A stretch of 64,000 nucleotides of DNA from Streptomyces sp. NL15-2K (GTDB lineage Bacteria; Actinomycetota; Actinomycetes; Streptomycetales; Streptomycetaceae): contig NZ_CP130630.1 in assembly GCF_030551255.1 (NCBI RefSeq), positions 1,736,001-1,800,000 of the forward strand, written 5' to 3'. The notes beneath the pieces were generated by a model. The model made no database searches, was not told the DNA's origin, and saw nothing but the letters and a program-made list of their open reading frames with translations. Shown here piece by piece: positions 50,398-57,853 of the stretch. Position 1 is the first letter of the stretch. Every line of letters begins with the position of its first letter. Position numbers and translations under genes: made by a program.

Positions 50398-51494
50398 GAG
50401 GCCAGCTCCTTCGGGGTCGTGGCGGCGGGCCGGGCCGCGCGGTGTCGCCTGAGCAGTCCGGCCCGGCCTTCGGCCCAGCTCTCCAGGTTCCGTACGAGGG
50501 CGGCGCGGATGTCGGTGTGGGTCAGGGGCGGGCCGCAGTCGGGGTCGCCGAGGGAGGAGGCGAAGGGCAGCTCGCGCTGGAAGACCAGGAGCAGTTCCGC
50601 GTAGTGCTGGAGGCGCTGGCGTACCGAGGCGGGCATCGAGGTGCCCTCCAGCATGGGCAGCAGCAGCCGGTGCACCGCTTCGACCGGGATGAGCCGGGGC
50701 CGGTGCGGTTCGGGCAGGCCGTGGCGGACGGCGAACTCCGCGCAGGTGTCGGAGATCTCCCGCAGCAGCGGCGCCTCCTTGCCTGCGGTCAGCCAGTATT
50801 CGCCGTCGCGCACGCCGCCCCGGATCAGGTCGCCGACGGCGCGGGTGACGAAGTCCTGCGGGACCATGTCGATCCGGGCCTCGGGGGCGCCGGGCAGCAC
50901 CGGCACCTGCCCGAGCACCATCGAGCCGAGCGTCTTGGTCAGGCCCTGCTGTCCGGCGATCCGCCCGGTGACGGAGTCGCCCATCACGACGGAGGGGCGC
51001 ACGAGGGCGCCGGGCAGGCCGGCCTCGCGCACCATCTGTTCGGCCGCGGTCTTGGAGGCGAGGTAGGCGGCGGCGCCCGGGAAGCGCCGCTTGTCCTCGG
51101 CGGCCGGGATGCTCGCCACGAACGCGGTGCTCACCAGGTAGAGGGGTGCGTCGGCCCGGGCTGCCAGGTCGAGCATGACCCGGGTGCCGGAGGTGTTGGT
51201 CCGCACGATGTCCTCGGGCGGGGTGCGCCAGTTGGTCTCGGCGGCCGAGTGCAGTACGACGTCCACCTCGTCGGCGAGTCGCTGCCAGGCCTCTGGAGCC
51301 AGGCCCAGGCGGGGCGAGAGGAGGTCGCCCTGGAGCTCGCGCACCCGGGGGTCGCTCAGGGGCCTGTTCCGGCGCAGGCAGACCAGGTCGAAGTCGGGTG
51401 ACAGCTCGTCGATCAGGGCCCGCCCGAGCACCCCGGAGCCGCCGGTGAGCAGCAGGGTGGGGCGATCGGTGGGACTCGGGATGTGTGGCGGCAT
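50394..51494 (-). CDS. NAD(P)-dependent thioester/fatty-acyl reductase-like SDR
   Basis: A 366-residue extended SDR with cofactor loop TGGSGVLGR (17-25), Y144-x3-K148 (YLASK) and the substrate-domain pattern of the NAD_binding_4 (fatty-acyl-CoA or carrier-protein thioester reductase) group: HSAAETNWRTPPEDIVRTNT. It would release an acyl chain as an aldehyde for the aminotransferase. The stand-alone form, without adenylation or carrier domains, points to an acyl-CoA or ACP substrate made elsewhere. Confidence 0.82.
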   Translation of the reverse strand: MPPHIPSPTDRPTLLLTGGSGVLGRALIDELSPDFDLVCLRRNRPLSDPRVRELQGDLLSPRLGLAPEAWQRLADEVDVVLHSAAETNWRTPPEDIVRTNTSGTRVMLDLAARADAPLYLVSTAFVASIPAAEDKRRFPGAAAYLASKTAAEQMVREAGLPGALVRPSVVMGDSVTGRIAGQQGLTKTLGSMVLGQVPVLPGAPEARIDMVPQDFVTRAVGDLIRGGVRDGEYWLTAGKEAPLLREISDTCAEFAVRHGLPEPHRPRLIPVEAVHRLLLPMLEGTSMPASVRQRLQHYAELLLVFQRELPFASSLGDPDCGPPLTHTDIRAALVRNLESWAEGRAGLLRRHRAARPAATTPKELAS

Positions 51495-51510
51495 GGGTGT
51501 GTTCCCCCAA

Positions 51511-51592
51511 CGGGACTCGGCTGCCGGGATATCAGTGGGCGTACAACAGCTGGGCTTCGGTCGGCCTACGGTGCCTCGGGACTCGGCTGCCG
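51511..51592. repeat. 16-bp direct repeat between operon genes
   Basis: CGGGACTCGGCTGCCG occurs at 51511-51526 and 51577-51592 in the 114-bp gap before the SDR gene. It is the only sizeable non-coding gap in the front part of the operon and may hold an internal promoter or be repeat debris. Confidence 0.6.
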
Positions 51593-51608
51593 TACGACGA
51601 CCGGGCTG

Positions 51609-52799
51609 TCAGGCGATGGTCAGTGGCTGGTCGGCGAGGTAGCCGGAGAGCGGGCCGGTCATCCGCGGCCGGGACGGCGGGTGCAGGGAGAGGCCGTTGG
51701 CGCAGGCGGCCAGGTGGCCGACCTCGTCGGACGTCATGAAGTTGAGCCCGCCGAGGAGTTCGACCGCGCGCGGGACGACCCGGGCGAGGGTGTCCTGGAC
51801 GCCGTAGCGCGTGCAGAGCGACTGGACGAGCGCGGACTCGCCGAGGTCGCCTGCGTCCACGCGGCGGGCGATGCCCTCGGCGGCGGCCATGGCGGCCTCG
51901 GTGTCGACGTACAGCCGTACGCGCTCGTGCTCGGGGATCCGGTCGTTGAGCAGCACGCGTTCCACCAGGGCGCTCGCGGCACCGAGGTAGCTGCCCGTCA
52001 TCAGCAGCTGGAACCAGATCAGCCCGGCCGTCTGGAGCTCGTCGAGGCTGTGCCCGGCGGGGGCGGCGGTGCGCAGCAGGAGTTCCGGCGGTACCAGGAC
52101 GTCGGTGAGGGTGACCTGTTCGCTCTCCGCTCCGGCGAGGAAGGCGCTGGACCAGAAGCCGCTGACGCTCAGGCCCTCGCTCTCGGCGGGCACCAGCGCC
52201 ACCGCGAGCTCGTCGCCCTGCCCGTCCTCGCGGGGGATCATCACGCTGGCGGTGAGCACGTCCATGGAGCGGGCCAGGCTGCACGGGCGTTTGACGCCGT
52301 TGAGCCGTACGCCGTCCTCGGTGACCGTGGCGGTCATCGACGGCTCCAGGATGCCGGCGCCGCTGCGGCCCTCCGCGAAGCCGGAGGCGATGACGCGGTT
52401 GGTGGAGGCCACGCCCTCGATCAGCATCCATTCCAGGCCGTCGGCCTGGCCGCCGAGGTGGCCGAGGCCGACCAGGGTGGCCATGGAGAAGTGGTGCATG
52501 GTGGTCGCCACGGCCAGGGACGGCGAGCGGCTGCCGATGGCCCGCTGCACGCGCAGCGCGTCCAGCGCGCTCGCTCCCCGGCCCTGGTGGGATTCGGGCA
52601 CCAGGAGCCCCGGCCCGCCGCTGTCCCGGAACAGCCGGATGCCGGGGCTGCCGGGCCGCTCCAGCTCCATCAGCGGGGTTTCCCGGAGGGCCGGGTCGAG
52701 GTCCGGCAGCAGCTTGGCCAGCGTGGTGCGTTCACGTTCGAGGAATCTCATGGACGTGCGGTCCTCCAGGGTGCGATGGGGTACGCGCTGGTCGGTCAT
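51609..52799 (-). CDS. Acyl-CoA-dehydrogenase-like flavoenzyme (possible amine N-hydroxylase)
   Basis: A 396-residue ACAD-fold protein with GVKRPCSLARSMDVLTASVM (mid-domain beta region), LGAASALVERVL helices and a typical C-terminal four-helix bundle. ACAD-fold members include the flavin-dependent isobutylamine N-hydroxylase VlmH, which works with a separate flavin reductase like the one encoded here. The coupled ATG at 52799 overlaps the upstream stop; a second ATG at 52751 has GGAGG 11 bases ahead and would give 380 residues. True dehydrogenase activity remains the alternative. Confidence 0.8.
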   Translation of the reverse strand: MTDQRVPHRTLEDRTSMRFLERERTTLAKLLPDLDPALRETPLMELERPGSPGIRLFRDSGGPGLLVPESHQGRGASALDALRVQRAIGSRSPSLAVATTMHHFSMATLVGLGHLGGQADGLEWMLIEGVASTNRVIASGFAEGRSGAGILEPSMTATVTEDGVRLNGVKRPCSLARSMDVLTASVMIPREDGQGDELAVALVPAESEGLSVSGFWSSAFLAGAESEQVTLTDVLVPPELLLRTAAPAGHSLDELQTAGLIWFQLLMTGSYLGAASALVERVLLNDRIPEHERVRLYVDTEAAMAAAEGIARRVDAGDLGESALVQSLCTRYGVQDTLARVVPRAVELLGGLNFMTSDEVGHLAACANGLSLHPPSRPRMTGPLSGYLADQPLTIA

Positions 52800-53758
52800 A
52801 CGGCGTTGGTGGCGCGCAGCAGCCGCCATACGGCGCCGATGCGGGGCCTGCCGAGGAAGGCGATGTACTCCGGGAGGACCGCGTGCGGGGCCCATTTCTC
52901 CTTGTATTCGAGCTGGGAGGCCGCGGGGTAGATCGCCTGGCCGCGGTCCGCCAGCAGCCGGGCGAACCGGGTGAACGTGCGGCTGGCGTCCGGCAGTTCG
53001 TGTTGGTCGTCGAGCCCGGTGAAGGGGGTGAACCCGAAGTGCAGCCAGTCGGCGCCGTCGGCGACGAACCGTTCCATGGCGGTGGCGTTGAGCGCCTCCA
53101 TCACCCCGGGCGGGGCGTCGGGCAGCCGCCGGCTCAGGTCGTGCAGCCAGCCGGGGCGGCTGCCGTAGACCGGCGAGTAGGTGATGTAGCCGACGGCCGT
53201 GCCGTCGATGCGGCCGACGAACAGCCGTCGGTGGCGTTGCAGCGGCCCGGTCCGCTGGCCGACGAGGAAGCGGAGCTCCTTGACGTGCCGGCCCTTGTCC
53301 CGCAGCCAGGTGTCGTCGAGCCGGTCCAGCTCGGAGCAGTCGTCGTCGTGCTGGACCTCGGCCACCTCCAGACCCGCCCGCCGGGCCCTCGAGATCTTGT
53401 TCCGCAGCCGTACGAAGCGGGAGCCGCGCAGGGTGAACCGGGACAGGTCGACGGCGTACGAGGCTCCGATCTGGTTGACCGTGAAGCCGTGCGCGGCGTA
53501 CAACTCGGCGTCCGCGCGCTGGAGTTGCACGGCGACCAGGCGGGGTCCGGTCTCCTTCACGAAGGAGTCCAGCAGACGCGCCCGGTGTTCGGGGGCGGTG
53601 AAGGGCCCGCCGAACTGGAAGACGTAACGTCCTGATCGGCGATAGGCGCAGGCACCGTCGAACCGGTCGTCGCGGAAGTATTCGTTGCCGCTGTTCAGTG
53701 CGAGAAATGAGCTGGGGTTGTCGCTGTGCTCGGCGAGCGTGTCAAGCACGGACGGCAT
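52796..53758 (-). CDS. DUF2156 (lysylphosphatidylglycerol-synthase C-terminal) aminoacyl-transferase-like protein
   Basis: A 320-residue soluble protein of two GNAT-like folds, as in the C-terminal domain of MprF. Recognisable stretches are FLALNSGNEYFRDDRF at the start, RLRNKISRARRAGLEV (about 117-132) and DWLHFGFTPFTGL (about 232-244). The family includes VlmA, which moves serine from seryl-tRNA onto a hydroxylamine. No membrane domain is present, so phosphatidylglycerol modification is unlikely. It overlaps the membrane-protein gene by 17 bp and the next by four. Confidence 0.8.
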   Translation of the reverse strand: MPSVLDTLAEHSDNPSSFLALNSGNEYFRDDRFDGACAYRRSGRYVFQFGGPFTAPEHRARLLDSFVKETGPRLVAVQLQRADAELYAAHGFTVNQIGASYAVDLSRFTLRGSRFVRLRNKISRARRAGLEVAEVQHDDDCSELDRLDDTWLRDKGRHVKELRFLVGQRTGPLQRHRRLFVGRIDGTAVGYITYSPVYGSRPGWLHDLSRRLPDAPPGVMEALNATAMERFVADGADWLHFGFTPFTGLDDQHELPDASRTFTRFARLLADRGQAIYPAASQLEYKEKWAPHAVLPEYIAFLGRPRIGAVWRLLRATNAV

Positions 53759-54236
53759 GCGTGCCCTCCAGGGAAGTCTGTGGTCCGTCGGCGGTCCTGG
53801 AGCGATATTTCTGCTCGAACTCCCGGTAGGCCGGGTTCGTTTCCGGTTCGAAGGTGACTCCGAAGGGTTTCAGGGAATTCCCGAAGAGCGCCCGGTCGCC
53901 CATGAGATGGATGGGAAGGGCGAGCAGGGCCCATTCCGGCTCGACGAACAGCGCCCACGCCCCGGCCAGCACACCGGCCGTGATCAGGCTGTGCATCACG
54001 TTGTAGGCCACGTAGTAGCCGCGTGCGACGCGCCGGTCGGGGCTGCGCCGGAAGGCGAGCGCCCCGGGAAGGTAGCCGATGACATCGATCACCGCGAAGA
54101 ACGCGACGAAGACGCCCCACCGAATCTCGGAAAGATGCTGGAAGGCGAGCACGAGCGAAACGACCAGAATGGCCAGCCATTCGAGTCGGACGAGCACGAA
54201 GGTGGTTTGCGTCTCGAATCGGTTCTTGGCGTCCAC
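53742..54236 (-). CDS. Small integral membrane protein, candidate VlmO-like N-N bond-forming enzyme
   Basis: A 164-residue protein with about four predicted membrane segments (approximately 14-32, 40-60, 74-96 and 100-115) and a soluble C-terminal tail of 45 residues. Polar and charged residues inside or beside the helices (RLEW, DVIGYLP, YYVAYNVMHS, HLMGDRALFGNS) suggest an enzyme rather than a simple anchor; histidines could bind metal. It is the first gene of the operon, GTG start with GGAG upstream. I link it to VlmO by size, membrane nature and gene company, not by alignment. Confidence 0.65.
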   Translation of the reverse strand: MDAKNRFETQTTFVLVRLEWLAILVVSLVLAFQHLSEIRWGVFVAFFAVIDVIGYLPGALAFRRSPDRRVARGYYVAYNVMHSLITAGVLAGAWALFVEPEWALLALPIHLMGDRALFGNSLKPFGVTFEPETNPAYREFEQKYRSRTADGPQTSLEGTHAVRA

Positions 54237-54429
54237 GGGCGCTCCAGGATTGCGCGTACGATGCCGGGGCCCGGCGTCGGCCTGCCCCCTCGCTGCGGCC
54301 TTTCACTCCTGATTACGCGCCAGCGGGTGCGACCCCTCGTAAATGCGGGCGCACCCGGGCTCCCGCTCACCGCGGGCGGTTGCGCGGCTCGCGCCTCGCA
54401 CACCGGTTCCCCCGCACCCGCGGTCAGTT

Positions 54430-54451
54430 GTTCACTTGTGGTTTGCGTGTG
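54430..54451 (+). promoter_or_regulatory. Candidate PHO box upstream of phoD
   Basis: GTTCACTTGTG (54430-54440) fits the Streptomyces PhoP 11-nt direct-repeat consensus at 10 of 11 positions and is followed directly by the weaker unit GTTTGCGTGTG (54441-54451). It lies 66 bp before the phosphatase start. Confidence 0.55.
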
Positions 54452-54516
54452 CGCTGCGGCGCACCAGTAGTTGTGGCACTGCACACTGGCCGGATCCCGT
54501 CCCTGGAGGCGCATCC

Positions 54517-56091
54517 ATGTCACACCGTCCGTTCCCCGGTCGCCGCAGCGTCCTGCGCGGCTCGCTCGCCGCGTCGGCGGCCCTGACCCTGCCGTCCGCC
54601 CTCGGCGCGGCGCCGGCCTTCGCCCTGTCGGGTCGACCCGAGGCGGGCTGGGGCGTGCAGACGGGAGACGTGACCTGCGACTCCGGGCTGGTCTGGGCGC
54701 GGTCCGACCGGCCGGCCAGGATGATCGTCGAGACGTCCGCGACCGAGTCGTTCCGCAACCCGCGCAGATGGCACGGCCCCCTGCTCGGCAAGGGCACGGA
54801 CTTCACCGGCACCACCCAGCTGCGCGGGCTGCCGTCGGGCGAGCGGATCCACTACCGCGTGCTGCTGGCCGACCCGGACGACCCGCGCCGTACCGGCGAG
54901 CCGGTGAGCGGCACCTTCCGTACGGCGTCCGCCCGGCGGCGCGACGGCGTGCGGTTCGTCTGGTCCGGCGACCTGGCCGGGCAGGGCTGGGGCATCAACC
55001 CGGAGTTCGGCGGCTACCGGATCTACGACGCGATGGCCGCGCTCGACCCGGACTTCTTCATCTGCAGCGGTGACAACATCTACGCCGACGGCCCGATCAG
55101 TGAGACCGTGGCCCTGCCCGACGGGCGGACCTGGCGGAACATCACCACAGAGGAGAAGGCGAAGGTCGCCGAGACGCTGGCGGAGTTCCGCGGCAACTTC
55201 CGCTACAACCTGCTGGACGAGAACCTGCGCGCCTTCAACGCCCAGGTCCCCTCCATCGTCCAGTGGGACGACCACGAGGTCACCAACAACTGGTTCCCGG
55301 GCGAGATCCTCGCCGACAGCCGGTACACCGAGAAGAACGTCGACGTGCTGGCCGCCCGCGCCCGGCAGGCGTTCTCCGAGTACTTCCCGATCTCGACACT
55401 GCGCCGCCCCGACGGCCGGGTCTACCGGGTGCAGAATTACGGCCCGCTCCTCGACGTCTTCGTCCTGGACATGCGCACCTACCGCAACGCGAACTCGCCG
55501 GACGACCAGACCACCGACCCGCAGGGCATCCTCGGCCGGGAGCAGCTGGAGTGGCTCAAGCGCGAGCTGGCCCGCTCCCGTGCGGTGTGGAAGGTGATCG
55601 CCTCCGACATGCCGCTCGGCCTGGTCGTCCCGGACACCGGGGACGGCAAGCCGAACATCGAGGCGGTCGCGCAGGGCGACCCCGGCGCGCCGCTCGGCCG
55701 TGAGCTCCAGATCGCCGAGCTGCTGCGGTTCGTCAAGCACCGGCGGATCACCGGCACGGTGTGGCTGACGGCCGACGTCCACTACACCTCGGCCCAGCAC
55801 TACGACCCGTCGCGGGCCGCGTTCAAGGACTTCGCGCCGTTCTGGGAGTTCGTCTCCGGGCCGCTCAACGCGGGCGCCTTCCCGGCGAACGCGCTGGACG
55901 GCACCTTCGGCCCTGACCGCGTCTTCGTCAAGGCGCCCACCACGGCCAACGTCTCACCCGCCGGCGGCTACCAGTTCTTCGGCGAGGTCGACATCGACGG
56001 CGACAGCGGGGAGCTGACGGTGCGGCTGCGCGAGCAGGACGGCACGGTGCTCTTCACTCAGGTGCTGCAACCGGGCCGTGTCGGTCAGTAG
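54517..56091 (+). CDS. phoD: Alkaline phosphatase D (PhoD), Tat-exported
   Basis: A 524-residue PhoD-type phosphodiesterase/phosphatase. The Tat signal has twin arginines in GRRSVLRGSLAASAAL and cleaves near APAFA (about residue 35). An N-terminal Ig-like PhoD_N domain is followed by a metallophosphatase domain with metal motifs SGDNIYADG, WDDHEVTNNW and TADVHYT. It acts outside the cell on organic phosphate. GGAGG precedes the ATG, and a PHO-box-like repeat lies upstream. Confidence 0.93.
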   Translation: MSHRPFPGRRSVLRGSLAASAALTLPSALGAAPAFALSGRPEAGWGVQTGDVTCDSGLVWARSDRPARMIVETSATESFRNPRRWHGPLLGKGTDFTGTTQLRGLPSGERIHYRVLLADPDDPRRTGEPVSGTFRTASARRRDGVRFVWSGDLAGQGWGINPEFGGYRIYDAMAALDPDFFICSGDNIYADGPISETVALPDGRTWRNITTEEKAKVAETLAEFRGNFRYNLLDENLRAFNAQVPSIVQWDDHEVTNNWFPGEILADSRYTEKNVDVLAARARQAFSEYFPISTLRRPDGRVYRVQNYGPLLDVFVLDMRTYRNANSPDDQTTDPQGILGREQLEWLKRELARSRAVWKVIASDMPLGLVVPDTGDGKPNIEAVAQGDPGAPLGRELQIAELLRFVKHRRITGTVWLTADVHYTSAQHYDPSRAAFKDFAPFWEFVSGPLNAGAFPANALDGTFGPDRVFVKAPTTANVSPAGGYQFFGEVDIDGDSGELTVRLREQDGTVLFTQVLQPGRVGQ

Positions 56092-56211
56092 TCGCACTCA
56101 ACTGTCACACCCGTAATCATTAAAAGAACAACAAAAGGCACAGAACCACACTTTACCGCTCAGTCACAAAGCGTTCGTGATCACGCAACACCTTTCCTTC
56201 ACAGTGGCTGC

Positions 56212-57663
56212 ATGACTCGAAAAGTGTCTGATGTGACGCGTACCAAAAACGGTCGCCCCGTCCACCACTGGCGGCGCGACGTGGTCGAACTCGCCGCCCT
56301 CTTCACAGCGGTCGCCGTGGCGGACTCCGTGGCGAACCTGGTCGGGCACGGCCCCGACGGCCCGGCGCTGCTGGTGATCTCCGCGGTCGCGCTGATCGCC
56401 ACGGCCGGGTTCCACACGTGGTGGTCACGCCGCCACGGTCACGCCCCGCCGACGGGTGATACCGGTGCCCGGCCGCTGCCGACCGTGCAGCAGGCCGGGC
56501 CGTCCGACCAGCCCGCGGTGACGGCGGATCCGGTGTCCGGGGAGAGCACGCTGTGGCGGATGCGGACCACGGTGAAGGACGAGCCGGGCTCACTCGCCGC
56601 CCTGTGCGTGGCCCTCGCCGGACACCGGGTCGACATCCTCAGCCTGCAGACCCATCCGCTGGCCGACGGCACGGTGGACGAGTTCCTGCTGCGCGCTCCT
56701 TCCGAGCTCGCGGCCACGGACGTCACCCGTGCGGTCGCGCTGGCCGGCGGAGCCGACACCTGGATCGAACGGGCGGACGCCCACGATCTGGTGGACGCGC
56801 CGACCCGGGTCCTGGGCCTCGCCGCCCGCACCGCGCTGGACGCGGCGGAACTGCCGCTGGCGCTGCGGCAGTTGCTGGGCCGGTGCACGATCCGTTCGCT
56901 GCCCGCCGCGCCTGCCGGTGGCGGCCGGGGACCGGACGCCGTGCCGGTCGAAGGGGTGCTGGAGGACACCGTGATGCGGCTGCGGGCGCCGGAGGGCGGA
57001 GTGATCACCGTCGAGCGGCCGTATCTGCCGTTCACGCCGACGGAGTTCGCCCGGGCGCGGGCGCTGGTGGAGCTGGACGCACGGCTCGGTCCGCGGGTGC
57101 CGCGCGCCCAGGACGTGCTGACGCTGCCCGAGGGCAAGGACATCACCGTACGCCGGGCCGACACGGGCGACCTTCAGGCCGCGAAGGAGATGCACGAGCG
57201 GTGCTCGGCGCGGACCCTCGGCATGCGCTACCACGGCCCCGTCGGTGACGCCGACCGCTACCTCGGCCATCTGCTGAGCCCGCGCTTCGGCCGGACGCTC
57301 GCCGTGCACACCGCCTCCGGGCGCATCGTCGGACTCGGTCATCTACTGTGGGACGGGGACGAGACGGAGGTCGCGCTGCTCGTCGAGGACGCCTGGCAGC
57401 GGCGCGGCATCGGCGGCGAACTCCTCGGCCGGCTGGTGGCGATGGCGGTCGAGGCCGGCTGCGCGAGCGTGTACGCCGTGACGCAGTCGTCCAACACCGG
57501 CATGGTCGCCGCGATGCGCGGCCTCGGCCTCCCCCTCGACTACCAGATCGAGGAGGGAACCCTGGTCATCACGGCGCGGCTGGATGCGGCCTCGGTCGCC
57601 TCGGGATCGCCTTACGAGGGGCCTCAGGAGCGCGAGTTCGAGGAGCGGATCGTCCAGGACTAG
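56212..57663 (+). CDS. ACT-domain GNAT-family protein with an N-terminal membrane anchor
   Basis: A 483-residue protein: basic N-terminus, one or two hydrophobic segments (about 25-65), an ACT-like domain near residues 115-165 (VKDEPGSLAALCVALAGHRV), a middle helical part and a C-terminal GNAT domain with LLVEDAWQRRGIGGELLGRL as the acetyl-CoA loop. The ACT domain suggests amino-acid-controlled acetylation. Its TAG stop is part of a palindromic repeat element. The AT-rich 120 bp upstream are the promoter region. Confidence 0.82.
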   Translation: MTRKVSDVTRTKNGRPVHHWRRDVVELAALFTAVAVADSVANLVGHGPDGPALLVISAVALIATAGFHTWWSRRHGHAPPTGDTGARPLPTVQQAGPSDQPAVTADPVSGESTLWRMRTTVKDEPGSLAALCVALAGHRVDILSLQTHPLADGTVDEFLLRAPSELAATDVTRAVALAGGADTWIERADAHDLVDAPTRVLGLAARTALDAAELPLALRQLLGRCTIRSLPAAPAGGGRGPDAVPVEGVLEDTVMRLRAPEGGVITVERPYLPFTPTEFARARALVELDARLGPRVPRAQDVLTLPEGKDITVRRADTGDLQAAKEMHERCSARTLGMRYHGPVGDADRYLGHLLSPRFGRTLAVHTASGRIVGLGHLLWDGDETEVALLVEDAWQRRGIGGELLGRLVAMAVEAGCASVYAVTQSSNTGMVAAMRGLGLPLDYQIEEGTLVITARLDAASVASGSPYEGPQEREFEERIVQD

Positions 57664-57700
57664 GGCCTGTCCGGCGGATCAGGTCGCAGGACAGCCCCTA
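57661..57700. repeat. Palindromic repeat element at the ACT-GNAT stop codon
   Basis: TAGGGCCTGTCC (57661-57672) and GGACAGCCCCTA (57689-57700) pair at 11 of 12 positions around a 16-nt loop. The left arm and loop match the ends of the 246-bp element at 42047-42292. The stop codon of the gene is the first three bases of the arm. Confidence 0.7.
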
Positions 57701-57725
57701 AAGGCCGACGCAACCCGGAAGCGGA

Positions 57726-57754
57726 AACGGCCCGGCGGGCTTCGCCGGGCCGTT
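57726..57754 (+). terminator. Terminator hairpin after the ACT-GNAT gene
   Basis: AACGGCCCGGCG and CGCCGGGCCGTT form a perfect 12-bp stem with the 5-nt loop GGCTT; GATCTTCC follows. Good position for termination before the DUF885 gene. Confidence 0.75.
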
Positions 57755-57853
57755 GATCTTCCTGCAGCGGGACTGCGGACCCCTGCTGCCCTCGGATACG
57801 CCCTCGGCGCAATCCGGGTGACGTGCGGCGACCCCCGTATGAGGATGGTCCGC

